NCBI GenBank assembly: GCA_020721165.1
Contig: DYNG01000062.1
Coordinates: 1 to 6,002 of the forward strand
DNA length: 6,002 nucleotides
Source of the DNA: Desulfocapsa sulfexigens
Lineage (GTDB): Bacteria; Desulfobacterota; Desulfobulbia; Desulfobulbales; Desulfocapsaceae
Direction: 5' to 3'
Within the stretch, counting starts at the first letter, position 1. Each line of letters starts with the position of its first letter. Under the pieces are notes generated by a model. It worked only from the letters and a program-made list of their open reading frames with translations, was not told where the DNA came from and did no database searches. Position numbers and translations under genes: made by a program. Below are positions 1 to 6,002 of the stretch, in pieces.

Positions 1-2550
1 CCCCTGCTCAGCCTTTCCGCCTTTGAGCAGGAGGGCTGGCATTATCATCAGGAAGAAGAGGAGAGCGATCTTGAGTTTCAAGGGGTGGTCTATAACGAAA
101 TGAAGGGGGCCTTTTCCGATCCCATCCGCCTCCTGTTTCACCACATCTATGGCGGCCTGATGCCGGGCTCGACCTACGCCCATGAGTCGGGGGGCGACCC
201 CAAGGATATTCCCGACCTGAGCCATGAGGCCTTTTGCGCCTTTCATCGCGAGCATTATCATCCCTCGAACAGCATGTTGTTTGTCTATGGGGATGCCCCG
301 CTGGCCGATGAGCTGCGCTACCTTCAGGATCATTTCCTGGCAGCCTTTCCGACGCGCCAGGGCCGGATTGAGGCCGAAGAGGGGCCGGGGATTGAGCAGA
401 TTGTCTTTATTGAGGATCGGTATGGCATAGAAGCCAATGGGAACGAGACTGCCGAGGGCGTCGTTCTGCGCGGAAAAACCTATCTGGCGGTCGGCCAGAA
501 GGTCTCCACGGTGCGCAACCGCCAGGAAAATGCCGCCTTTCAGGTGATTGCCAACATCCTTTACAATTCCGACGCCTCGCCTCTGAAGAACGAGATTATT
601 TCCAGCGGGCTGGGCAAGGATTTTGGGGGCTCGTACCTCTGTACATCCAGCTTTACCACCTTCATGATCTCGTATCTGGTGGGCAGTGATCCCGAGAAAC
701 GGGACGCCTTTCTGTCTCTCTATAACGAGTCCCTGCGGGGCATGATTCGCCAGGGGATTGATCGAGACCTGGTGCTTTCGGAGCTCAACAAATATGAGTT
801 CTCGGTGCGGGAAGAGGCGAGCCGGGCCCAGCGCGGCCTGGATCTTTTTGGCAAGATCATGCCGGCCTTAAAATATGGCACGGATCCCTTCGCGGCCCTG
901 GAGATCGAAGAGATCTTTCGCGCCATTCGGCGCCAGGCCCTGGAAGAACGGTATTTTGAAGAATTGATCGAGAAATACCTGCTTGATACCGCAGCGACCG
1001 TGGTGGTAACCCTGATCCCCGACCCTCAGAAACTGGCCCAGACCCAGGCCGAAGAAAAGAGACGGCTGGCGGATTTTGCCGCTACCCTGACCGAGCCCCG
1101 GCGACAAGAGCTGGTCGCGCATACCCAGGAGCTGATTCAGCGGCAACAAACCCCCAACAGCCCGGAAACCCTGGCCCTGCTGCCCCAACTCAGCCTGGGT
1201 GATCTGGAAGCGCAGATTTCCTTCCATGCGGCCCAACCCAGCGAGGCCTTCGGCTCTGTGCCCCTGCTGGTGAACGCCCTGGCCACCGAGCATATTTCCT
1301 ATATTGACCTGGGTTTTGAGGTCTCGGTTCTGCCCTCCCGTCTTTTGCCCTGGCTGGATATCTTTGCCACCATCGTCACCGAGATTGGCACGAAAAGCAT
1401 GGATTTCATGCGACTGGCCAAGGAACTGGGCGTCTGTACCGGAGATTTCTCGCACTCATTTAATGCCTACAGCAGGATTGGCGAGGCGGGCTCGGTGCGG
1501 CCGCTGCTCTGGTTGCAGATGAAATGCCTGCCCGAGTATCAGGAGCGGGCCGTGCGACTGGTGGCGGAAATTTTGAGCGAAGTCTCCTTTGCCGACCGGG
1601 CCCATATTCGTGAAATCGTGCAACGGGAATTCGCCTGGTCGGAGCACAGCGCCCAGAGTGAAGGCTATACCCTGGCCGCTTCCCGAGCCTTTGCCCCCTT
1701 GAGTCCGGTGGGCGCCTATAATGAGATGATTGCGGGCGTTTCGTCTTATCTGGCGGAAAAAGAGCTGGCCCGCAACTACGAGCGGCACGAGGAGGAATTT
1801 CTGGCGGCCCTGCCCGAAATGGCGGCCCTGCTTTTCAATCGCAACAACATGATTGTTAATATTACGGCTGATCAGGAAGAGATTGATGCCTTTACCGTCA
1901 ATGGTCAGGCCCTGCTGGCGGCGTTGCCGGATCGTCCCGTTATCCGGCAGCCCCTGGTATTGCCCGATTTTCCCGAACACGAGGGCCTGATTACCTCGGC
2001 AGAAGTGGTCTTCGCGGTGCAGGCGGGCGTGCTTTTGCCAGAAGGCGCGGGCTATAATGGCCACTTTGAGGTGCTGAAAAATTATCTGTCCCGCGATTAC
2101 CTCTGGAATACCGTGCGGCAGATGGGCGGGGCCTACGGCTGTTTTATCCAGTTCAGTCACATCACCGGAAATCTGGGGATCATCAGCTACCGCGATCCGC
2201 AGGTGCGGAAAACCTATGACAGTTATGCGGCCATCCCCGCCCTGATTGCCGGCCTGCAAATCAGTGACACGGTTCTGGAGCAGTTGGTTCTCGGCACATA
2301 CGGCAATTTTGATCCGCTCCAGAGTTCGGCGGCCAAAGGAGCCACCGCCAGAAACGAGTATCTCAGCGGCATTACCGTTGCCCAGAAACAGCAGCGCATT
2401 CAAGAGATTATCTCAACCAGGGTGGCTGATATGCGGGCCTTTGCCCCGGCCTTTGCCCGGATGCTGGCGGGATCGCACCGAGTCACCATCGGCAATCGCG
2501 GGAAGATTGAAAAGGATCGCGATCTTTTTGCGCGGCTCAGTGAGTTGTAA
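1..2550 (+). CDS. M16C metallopeptidase, PreP/Cym1-like (5' end missing)
   Basis: Zinc-dependent peptidase of the presequence-protease subfamily (M16C), which degrades peptides inside a closed two-half chamber. The frame is open from base 1, giving 849 visible residues. The family is usually about 970, so roughly 120 N-terminal residues, including the HxxEH zinc motif, lie before the window. Codons 12-18 (EGWHY region) and 29-36 (VVYNEMKG) are typical family blocks. Glu33 in NEMKG is, by family comparison, the third zinc ligand. Residues from about 363 resemble the M16C-associated linker domain, including RQQTPNSPETL at 381. The C-terminal substrate-binding block is YLWNTVRQMGGAYG, with Arg706 and Tyr712 matching the conserved Arg/Tyr pair. 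The GTG at base 85 is not the real start, because conserved sequence continues upstream of it. The gene is intact to its TAA and is followed 31 nt later by a methyltransferase. A bacterial member is probably cytoplasmic or periplasmic; the missing N-terminus prevents a decision. Confidence 0.93.
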   Translation, partial: PLLSLSAFEQEGWHYHQEEEESDLEFQGVVYNEMKGAFSDPIRLLFHHIYGGLMPGSTYAHESGGDPKDIPDLSHEAFCAFHREHYHPSNSMLFVYGDAPLADELRYLQDHFLAAFPTRQGRIEAEEGPGIEQIVFIEDRYGIEANGNETAEGVVLRGKTYLAVGQKVSTVRNRQENAAFQVIANILYNSDASPLKNEIISSGLGKDFGGSYLCTSSFTTFMISYLVGSDPEKRDAFLSLYNESLRGMIRQGIDRDLVLSELNKYEFSVREEASRAQRGLDLFGKIMPALKYGTDPFAALEIEEIFRAIRRQALEERYFEELIEKYLLDTAATVVVTLIPDPQKLAQTQAEEKRRLADFAATLTEPRRQELVAHTQELIQRQQTPNSPETLALLPQLSLGDLEAQISFHAAQPSEAFGSVPLLVNALATEHISYIDLGFEVSVLPSRLLPWLDIFATIVTEIGTKSMDFMRLAKELGVCTGDFSHSFNAYSRIGEAGSVRPLLWLQMKCLPEYQERAVRLVAEILSEVSFADRAHIREIVQREFAWSEHSAQSEGYTLAASRAFAPLSPVGAYNEMIAGVSSYLAEKELARNYERHEEEFLAALPEMAALLFNRNNMIVNITADQEEIDAFTVNGQALLAALPDRPVIRQPLVLPDFPEHEGLITSAEVVFAVQAGVLLPEGAGYNGHFEVLKNYLSRDYLWNTVRQMGGAYGCFIQFSHITGNLGIISYRDPQVRKTYDSYAAIPALIAGLQISDTVLEQLVLGTYGNFDPLQSSAAKGATARNEYLSGITVAQKQQRIQEIISTRVADMRAFAPAFARMLAGSHRVTIGNRGKIEKDRDLFARLSEL

Positions 2551-2581
2551 TTGGATTAACGAGCAGTCTAAGCAGGCACTT

Positions 2582-3211
2582 ATGGGCGGAAAACACTTTG
2601 ATACGGCGGCAGCCGACTGGGATCAGAAGCAGCGACGGGTAGAGCTGGCGGCGGCCATTGCCGCTGCCATCAAGGACAATCTGCCTCTGAACGGGGAGAT
2701 GACAGCCCTGGAGTACGGCTGCGGCACCGGGCTGGTGGGCCTGGCCCTGGCCCCGCAGCTCAAGTCTCTCACGGCGGTTGATACCTCCGAGGGGATGCTC
2801 GCCGTGCTGGCCCGGAAACTTGCCGAAAAGGCGATCACCAATGTGAAGCCGCTGAATCTTGACCTTGTGCGTAGCTCCTTGCCGGAGAAGTTTGACCTGA
2901 TCTTCTGTGCCATGACCCTCCATCATATCCAGGAAAAAGATCAACTGCTGACCACATTCTGTGAAATGCTGCGGGCTGGCGGCATTCTCGCGCTGGCCGA
3001 TCTGTATGAAGAAGACGGCTCGTTTCATGGCCCGGAGGCGGACGGAGTGTCGCATCATGGCTTTAATCCCGAGAATCTGGCCGAGACCTTGAAAATTCGT
3101 GGATTGATTCAGGTTCACTCCACCACAATCCATTCCATCGTCAAGACCAGTGGGAGCGGGGAACAACGGAGTTATCCGGTTTTCCTGCTTTCTGGTCGCA
3201 AGAAGAAATAG
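2582..3211 (+). CDS. class I SAM-dependent methyltransferase
   Basis: Small 209-residue methyltransferase with a Rossmann-like fold that transfers a methyl group from S-adenosylmethionine; the substrate cannot be told. It opens with the common FDxxAxxWD motif (residues 6-14). Motif I is ALEYGCGTG (42-50), the acidic ribose-binding residue is Asp67 in AVDTS, and motif IV is FDLIFCAMTLHHI (104-116). AGGILALADLY near residue 140 is the usual post-motif strand. The frame is open upstream within the peptidase gene, but the ATG at 2582 is chosen because it lies after the peptidase stop and begins the family-typical N-terminus. The ribosome site is weak (AGG at 2574-2576). The 31-nt gap before it and the 30-nt gap after it suggest co-transcription with the flanking genes. 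Resemblance is to the Methyltransf_11/25-like group, including UbiE-like enzymes, but no specific target motif is seen. Confidence 0.88.
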   Translation: MGGKHFDTAAADWDQKQRRVELAAAIAAAIKDNLPLNGEMTALEYGCGTGLVGLALAPQLKSLTAVDTSEGMLAVLARKLAEKAITNVKPLNLDLVRSSLPEKFDLIFCAMTLHHIQEKDQLLTTFCEMLRAGGILALADLYEEDGSFHGPEADGVSHHGFNPENLAETLKIRGLIQVHSTTIHSIVKTSGSGEQRSYPVFLLSGRKKK

Positions 3212-3230
3212 AAAAGATTCAACCTCTTAC

Positions 3231-3236
3231 AGGAGA
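3231..3236 (+). promoter_or_regulatory. Shine-Dalgarno for the NifU-like gene
   Basis: AGGAGA lies 5 nt before the ATG at 3242. It is the first strong ribosome-binding site after the methyltransferase stop and fixes that ATG as the start over an overlapping alternative frame. Confidence 0.8.
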
Positions 3237-3241
3237 AAAAC

Positions 3242-3934
3242 ATGCACTATACCTCTGAAGTACAAAAGATGTGTCCGGTGGCCCAAGGCGCCTGTCATGG
3301 GGCCGCCCCCATCCCGCAGGAGGGTGGTTGGACCAAGGCCAGGGAGATTAAGGATATATGCGGGCTGACCCACGGAGTTGGCTGGTGCGCCCCGCAGCAG
3401 GGGGCCTGTAAGCTGACCCTGAATATCAAGGATGGTATCATCGAAGAGGCGCTGATCGAGACCCTCGGCTGCACCGGCATGACCCATTCGGCGGCCATGG
3501 CCTCCGAGATCATGCCGGGCCTGACCATTCTTGAGGCCCTCAACACCGATCTGGTCTGCGACGCGATCAATACCGCCATGCGCGAGTTGTTTCTCCAAAT
3601 CGTGTATGGCCGCAGTCAGTCGGCCTTTTCTGAAGGCGGTCTGCCCATCGGGGCCGGACTTGAGGATCTGGGCAAAGGTTTGCGGTCGGTGACCGGCACC
3701 ACCTATGGCACCCGCAGCAAGGGGCCGCGCTATCTTGAACTGGCGGAAGGGTTCGTGTTGGAACTGGGCCTTGACGCGGATGATGAGATCATCGGCTACA
3801 AATTTGTTCATCTGGGGCGGATGATGTCTGCCATTAAAAAAGGTGTGGAGCCGGCGCAGGCATTGACTGATGCCACTGGCACCTATGGTCGCTTCGATCA
3901 TGCCGTGAAAAAAATTGATCCCCGCAAGGAATAA
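3242..3934 (+). CDS. NifU-N-like iron-sulfur scaffold-type protein with atypical cysteines
   Basis: A 230-residue protein whose middle part resembles the NifU/IscU scaffold domain, on which iron-sulfur clusters are built before transfer. The match is clearest over residues 56-100: a beta segment (CKLTLNIKDG), then TLGCTGMTHSAAMASE around Cys77, which parallels the GCGxAIASS block of IscU, then GLTILEAL. There are seven cysteines (11, 18, 40, 49, 56, 77, 106), all in the first 106 residues. The classic CGD motif is absent, and the usual late His-Cys ligand pair is not found; the corresponding stretch reads GLEDLGKGLRS. The C-terminal half (about 107-230) has no cysteine and carries an extension not typical of IscU, which is about 128 residues. 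The start follows a strong Shine-Dalgarno. The next gene, a GGGtGRT protein, begins 11 nt after the stop, an association known for this subgroup. It may bind or deliver a cluster or another thiol-ligated metal; direct scaffold activity is unproven. Confidence 0.85.
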   Translation: MHYTSEVQKMCPVAQGACHGAAPIPQEGGWTKAREIKDICGLTHGVGWCAPQQGACKLTLNIKDGIIEEALIETLGCTGMTHSAAMASEIMPGLTILEALNTDLVCDAINTAMRELFLQIVYGRSQSAFSEGGLPIGAGLEDLGKGLRSVTGTTYGTRSKGPRYLELAEGFVLELGLDADDEIIGYKFVHLGRMMSAIKKGVEPAQALTDATGTYGRFDHAVKKIDPRKE

Positions 3935-3938
3935 GGAG
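3932..3938 (+). promoter_or_regulatory. Shine-Dalgarno overlapping the NifU-like stop codon
   Basis: TAAGGAG is at once the stop codon of the NifU-like gene (TAA 3932-3934) and a near-ideal ribosome-binding site, 7 nt ahead of the ATG at 3946. This layout suits translational coupling, so the two proteins are probably made in matched amounts. Confidence 0.8.
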
Positions 3939-3945
3939 AAGCAAT

Positions 3946-4950
3946 ATGGCCCTGTTTGAAAGTTATGAACGACGGATTGCTCAGATTACCCCGGTTCTGG
4001 CAAAGTACGGAATGAAGAGCCTGGAAGAGGCGAAGCAGGTCTGCGATAATTATGGCGATGCTGGCGTGGATGTGGCGGCCCTGGTGCGGCAGATTCAGCC
4101 CATCTGTTTTGATAATGCCTGCTGGGCCTATACCCTGGGGGCGGCCATTGCCATCAAAAAGGGCGAGACCAGGGCGGTGGATATTGCCGCCACCCTGGGC
4201 GAAGGATTGCAGGCCTTCTGTATTCCCGGCTCGGTGGCGGATCACCGGCAGGTGGGCATTGGTCATGGCAATCTGGCCTCCATGCTTTTACGCGAGGAGA
4301 CGAAATGTTTCGCCTTTATCGCCGGTCATGAATCCTTTGCGGCAGCCGAAGGCGCCATTGGCATTGCCCGCTCTGCCAATCGGGTGCGCCGGGAACCCTT
4401 GCGGGTGATTTTAAATGGCCTGGGCAAGGATGCGGCGCAGATTATTTCGCGGATTAACGGCTTTACCCATGTTGAAACGGTGTATGACTATGCCTCAAGC
4501 AAACTGAGCGTTGTCAAGGAAAAGGCCTATTCCTTGGGCGAGCGGGGCGCGGTGCGCTGCTACGGGGCGGACGATGTGCGGGAAGGGGTGGCGATCAATC
4601 ATCTGGAAGGGGTGGATGTGTCCATCACTGGCAATTCCACCAATCCCACCCGTTTCCAGCATCCGGTGGCCGGTACCTACAAGAAAGAGTGCGTCCAGTT
4701 GGGCCGCAAATATTTTTCGGTGGCCTCCGGTGGCGGTACCGGACGAACCCTTCATCCCGACAATATGGGGGCCGGACCCGCTTCCTACGGAATGACCGAC
4801 ACCATGGGCCGGATGCATTCTGACGCCCAGTTTGCCGGCTCCTCTTCGGTTCCCGCCCATGTGGAGATGATGGGGCTGATCGGCATGGGCAACAACCCCA
4901 TGGTCGGGGCCTCGGTGGCTGTGGCTGTGGCCCTGGAGCAGGCCAGTTGA
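3946..4950 (+). CDS. GGGtGRT family protein (function unknown)
   Basis: A 334-residue member of the conserved GGGtGRT family, recognised by the signature SGGGTGRTLHPDNMGAG at residues 261-277. Other glycine- and histidine-rich blocks are VGIGHGNLASMLL (103-115), FIAGHESFAAAEGAIGIARSAN (124-145), SITGNSTNPTRFQHPVAGTY (226-245) and a Gly/Ala-rich C-terminus. Cysteines are at 33, 54, 59, 92, 121, 205 and 249; Cys54 and Cys59 form a CFDNAC motif. There is no signal peptide or clear membrane segment, so it is probably cytoplasmic. To my knowledge no biochemical activity is established. The glycine-rich loop could bind a nucleotide or phosphate, but it is not a Walker A motif. The start is fixed by a strong Shine-Dalgarno overlapping the upstream stop. 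The gene ends with tandem stops (TGA TAA). Its constant partner is the NifU-like protein, suggesting a complex or shared cofactor. Confidence 0.9.
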   Translation: MALFESYERRIAQITPVLAKYGMKSLEEAKQVCDNYGDAGVDVAALVRQIQPICFDNACWAYTLGAAIAIKKGETRAVDIAATLGEGLQAFCIPGSVADHRQVGIGHGNLASMLLREETKCFAFIAGHESFAAAEGAIGIARSANRVRREPLRVILNGLGKDAAQIISRINGFTHVETVYDYASSKLSVVKEKAYSLGERGAVRCYGADDVREGVAINHLEGVDVSITGNSTNPTRFQHPVAGTYKKECVQLGRKYFSVASGGGTGRTLHPDNMGAGPASYGMTDTMGRMHSDAQFAGSSSVPAHVEMMGLIGMGNNPMVGASVAVAVALEQAS

Positions 4951-5155
4951 TAAGCGGGCGGCAAATCGGGCCGATGAAGCCTCTTCAGATGGAGCCTTTG
5001 GCGGGAGGTTTCATGTGGCCCGGTTGGAGCCTGGCGCAAGGCCGCCTCGCTCAGAAATGGAGCAGAGACGAGGTGCAGCGAGATCCGGGGACGGGGGAGA
5101 ACAAGCCTTCCCGCGCTTTCCGGTTTTTGCGGTCTTTCATCCAGCGCCTGGCTGA
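4951..5155. other. intergenic region without a convincing gene
   Basis: About 205 nt between the GGGtGRT gene and the ABC ATPase. The first quarter or so is occupied by the inverted repeat annotated separately. Beyond it, more than one + frame stays open up to about the ATPase start. One gives a 70-residue TTG-initiated product from 4947 with many Trp, Arg and Gln residues and no recognisable domain or ribosome site. Short arms such as CCTCG/CGAGG and CTCGCT/AGCGAG (5046-5082) could form competing small hairpins. No cobalamin B12 box, NiCo riboswitch pattern or convincing -35/-10 pair was recognised. Its base make-up differs in feel from ordinary spacer and could be a dispersed repeat or a decayed element. 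Confidence 0.5.
4964..5025 (+). repeat. long imperfect inverted repeat / hairpin downstream of the GGGtGRT gene
   Basis: Two stem segments pair in register. AATCGGGCC (4964-4972) pairs with GGCCCGGTT (5017-5025), with one G-T wobble. ATGAAGCCTC (4974-4983) pairs with GAGGTTTCAT (5005-5014), also with one G-T wobble. They are separated by a 1x2-nt internal loop, giving about 19 base pairs around a 21-nt loop (4984-5004), which itself contains a small GCC-TTT-GGC hairpin. It starts 13 nt after the GGGtGRT stop. No run of T follows, so it is not a classic intrinsic terminator. It could stabilise the 3' end of the upstream mRNA, act as an attenuator for the ATPase gene, or be one copy of a dispersed palindromic repeat. 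Confidence 0.75.
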
Positions 5156-5908
5156 TTGAGCATGGGCATGATCTCGTCAGCACCCCCCCTGCTCCGGCTT
5201 CACGATATCTGCTTCCGCTATGGGCCTGAGAATCCGGCGATTCTGCGCCATCTTCATCTGGAGATTGGCCAGGAACGGATTGGTCTTGTCGGCCCCAATG
5301 GCAGCGGGAAAACGACCCTGTTCCAGATTATTGTCGGACTGCTGCCCCTGGAGCGGGGGGAAATTGTGCTGAATGGTCAGAAAATACGGGAGGAAAAGGA
5401 CTTTCGCGGCTTGCGGCGACAGGTGGGATTTCTGTTTCAGAACGCTGACGATCAACTCTTTTCGCCAACGGTGCTTGAAGATGTGGCATTTGGGCCGCTG
5501 AATCTGGGGCTTTCACCCGAGGAGGCCAGGGATGTAGCCCTGCACACCCTGAAAGAGCTGGGCCTGGCGGGCTTTGAGCATCGTATTACCCACCGGCTTT
5601 CTGGCGGGGAGAAAAAACTGGTCTCTTTGGCAACGATCCTCTCCATGAAACCGCGCCTCCTGCTTCTTGATGAACCGAGCAATCACCTGGACCCAGGCAC
5701 CCGGAATCGTCTCATCGAGATTCTCCAAACTCTGCCGCAGGCCGCCCTGATTATCTCCCATGACTGGGATTTCCTGGCCCGCGTCACCAACCGGCTCCTC
5801 TCCCTTGACCACGGTCATCTCCACCCCTGCGACCACGAATACCTGCATACCCATCAACATCTCCACACCTACGGCAACCACCCCCATCAGCACGGGGAAA
5901 CGCAGTAA
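5156..5908 (+). CDS. CbiO/NikO-like ECF transporter ATPase with His-rich tail
   Basis: ATP-binding subunit of an energy-coupling-factor type importer, most likely for Co2+ or Ni2+, acting at the inner face of the membrane. Numbered from the TTG at 5156 (250 residues): Walker A GPNGSGKT (46-53), Q-loop Gln95 followed by the family-typical NADDQLFSPTVLEDVAFGP, signature LSGGE (148-152), Walker B LLLLDEP (168-174), D-loop SNHLD (175-179) and switch His202. The final segment, residues 219-246, holds 11 histidines, suggesting metal binding. The start is uncertain: an in-frame TGA (5153-5155) directly precedes the TTG, and ATGs at 5162 and 5168 are equally possible. None has a good ribosome site. 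The membrane partners (CbiM/CbiQ or NikM/NikQ types) are not in the window, and the upstream neighbour is unrelated. A gene symbol is withheld because cobalt and nickel versions cannot be separated by the ATPase alone. Confidence 0.9.
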   Translation: MSMGMISSAPPLLRLHDICFRYGPENPAILRHLHLEIGQERIGLVGPNGSGKTTLFQIIVGLLPLERGEIVLNGQKIREEKDFRGLRRQVGFLFQNADDQLFSPTVLEDVAFGPLNLGLSPEEARDVALHTLKELGLAGFEHRITHRLSGGEKKLVSLATILSMKPRLLLLDEPSNHLDPGTRNRLIEILQTLPQAALIISHDWDFLARVTNRLLSLDHGHLHPCDHEYLHTHQHLHTYGNHPHQHGETQ

Positions 5909-5968
5909 AAACAGGCCCCTTGGCCGAACAGCGGCGCTGGATGACGATTTCGGAATGATCCAGAACAG

Positions 5969-6002
5969 ATGACAGAGACAGCTTGGTATCTTGGAAGCCT
6001 GA
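5969..6002 (+). CDS. possible start of a downstream gene (partial)
   Basis: An ATG at 5969 opens a frame that runs to the window edge, giving 11 residues (MTETAWYLGSL) with no stop seen. It lies 60 nt after the ATPase stop on the same strand, where a gene start would be expected. There is no strong Shine-Dalgarno ahead of it and the peptide is too short to identify, so the call is tentative. Confidence 0.25.
   Translation, partial: MTETAWYLGSL

Noticed and set aside
1456..2403. Long minus-strand open frame inside the peptidase gene
   Set aside because: It lies wholly opposite a convincing coding region, shows no recognisable domain, and is explained by codon bias in GC-rich DNA.
85..2550. 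GTG at 85 as the true start of the peptidase
   Set aside because: The same frame is open to base 1 and encodes family-conserved sequence (EGWHY region) before this codon, so the gene begins upstream of the window.
2246..2581. Extension of the methyltransferase frame back into the peptidase gene
   Set aside because: It would overlap about 300 nt of a well-conserved peptidase C-terminus; the family-like N-terminus begins at the ATG at 2582.
4951..5155. Cobalamin or nickel/cobalt riboswitch ahead of the metal-type ATPase
   Set aside because: The position would suit one, but I could not find a B12 box or the conserved junction sequences of a NiCo (czcD) riboswitch. A covariance-model scan on both strands would settle it.
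4785..5183. Minus-strand open frame across the intergenic region
   Set aside because: Half of it is antisense to the GGGtGRT gene and it has no recognisable motif or ribosome site; more likely a by-product of the stop-poor spacer.
5937..5963. Hairpin CTGGAT...ATCCAG after the ATPase gene as a terminator
   Set aside because: Only 6 bp around a 15-nt loop with no T-run; within what chance would give.
5760..5972. 70-residue + strand frame overlapping the ATPase 3' end
   Set aside because: It is a frame-shifted reading of the histidine codons (Thr/Ile/Pro-rich product) with no independent support.

Overview
The window comes from a bacterial chromosome of fairly high GC content. It is densely coded, with every convincing gene on the + strand. 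The gene set is an M16C (PreP/Cym1-type) metallopeptidase, a class I methyltransferase, a NifU-like protein paired with a GGGtGRT-family protein, and an energy-coupling-factor type ATPase with a histidine-rich tail. This suggests an anaerobic bacterium. My best guess from protein flavour is a sulfate- or sulfur-metabolising Desulfobacterota (Desulfobulbales-like), but that is inference and no rRNA or taxonomic marker is present.

Layout. Bases 1-2550 hold the 3' part of a large presequence-protease-like peptidase; its N-terminus, with the HxxEH zinc motif, lies before the window. At 2582-3211, after a 31-nt gap, is a 209-residue SAM-dependent methyltransferase. At 3242-3934, after a 30-nt gap and behind a clear Shine-Dalgarno, is a NifU-N-like, cysteine-rich protein. 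At 3946-4950, 11 nt further on and with its ribosome site overlapping the previous stop codon, is a GGGtGRT-family protein. These four genes look like one transcription unit. Bases 4951-5155 hold no convincing gene but contain a strong imperfect inverted repeat (4964-5025). At 5156-5908 is a CbiO/NikO-like ABC ATPase carrying 11 histidines in its last 32 residues. Bases 5909-6002 are a short tail that may include the first codons of a further gene.

How the genes may work together. The NifU-like/GGGtGRT pair is the most interesting part. The two are tightly coupled, and from memory they are recurrent neighbours in anaerobes. The scaffold-like member keeps the Gly-Cys motif of NifU/IscU but has rearranged the other cysteines, and the partner has a signature glycine motif and no established function. 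The ABC ATPase is probably the energising subunit of a Co2+ or Ni2+ uptake system, with its membrane subunits outside the window. Any functional link between metal uptake and the iron-sulfur-like pair is speculative, because the structured intergenic region separates them.
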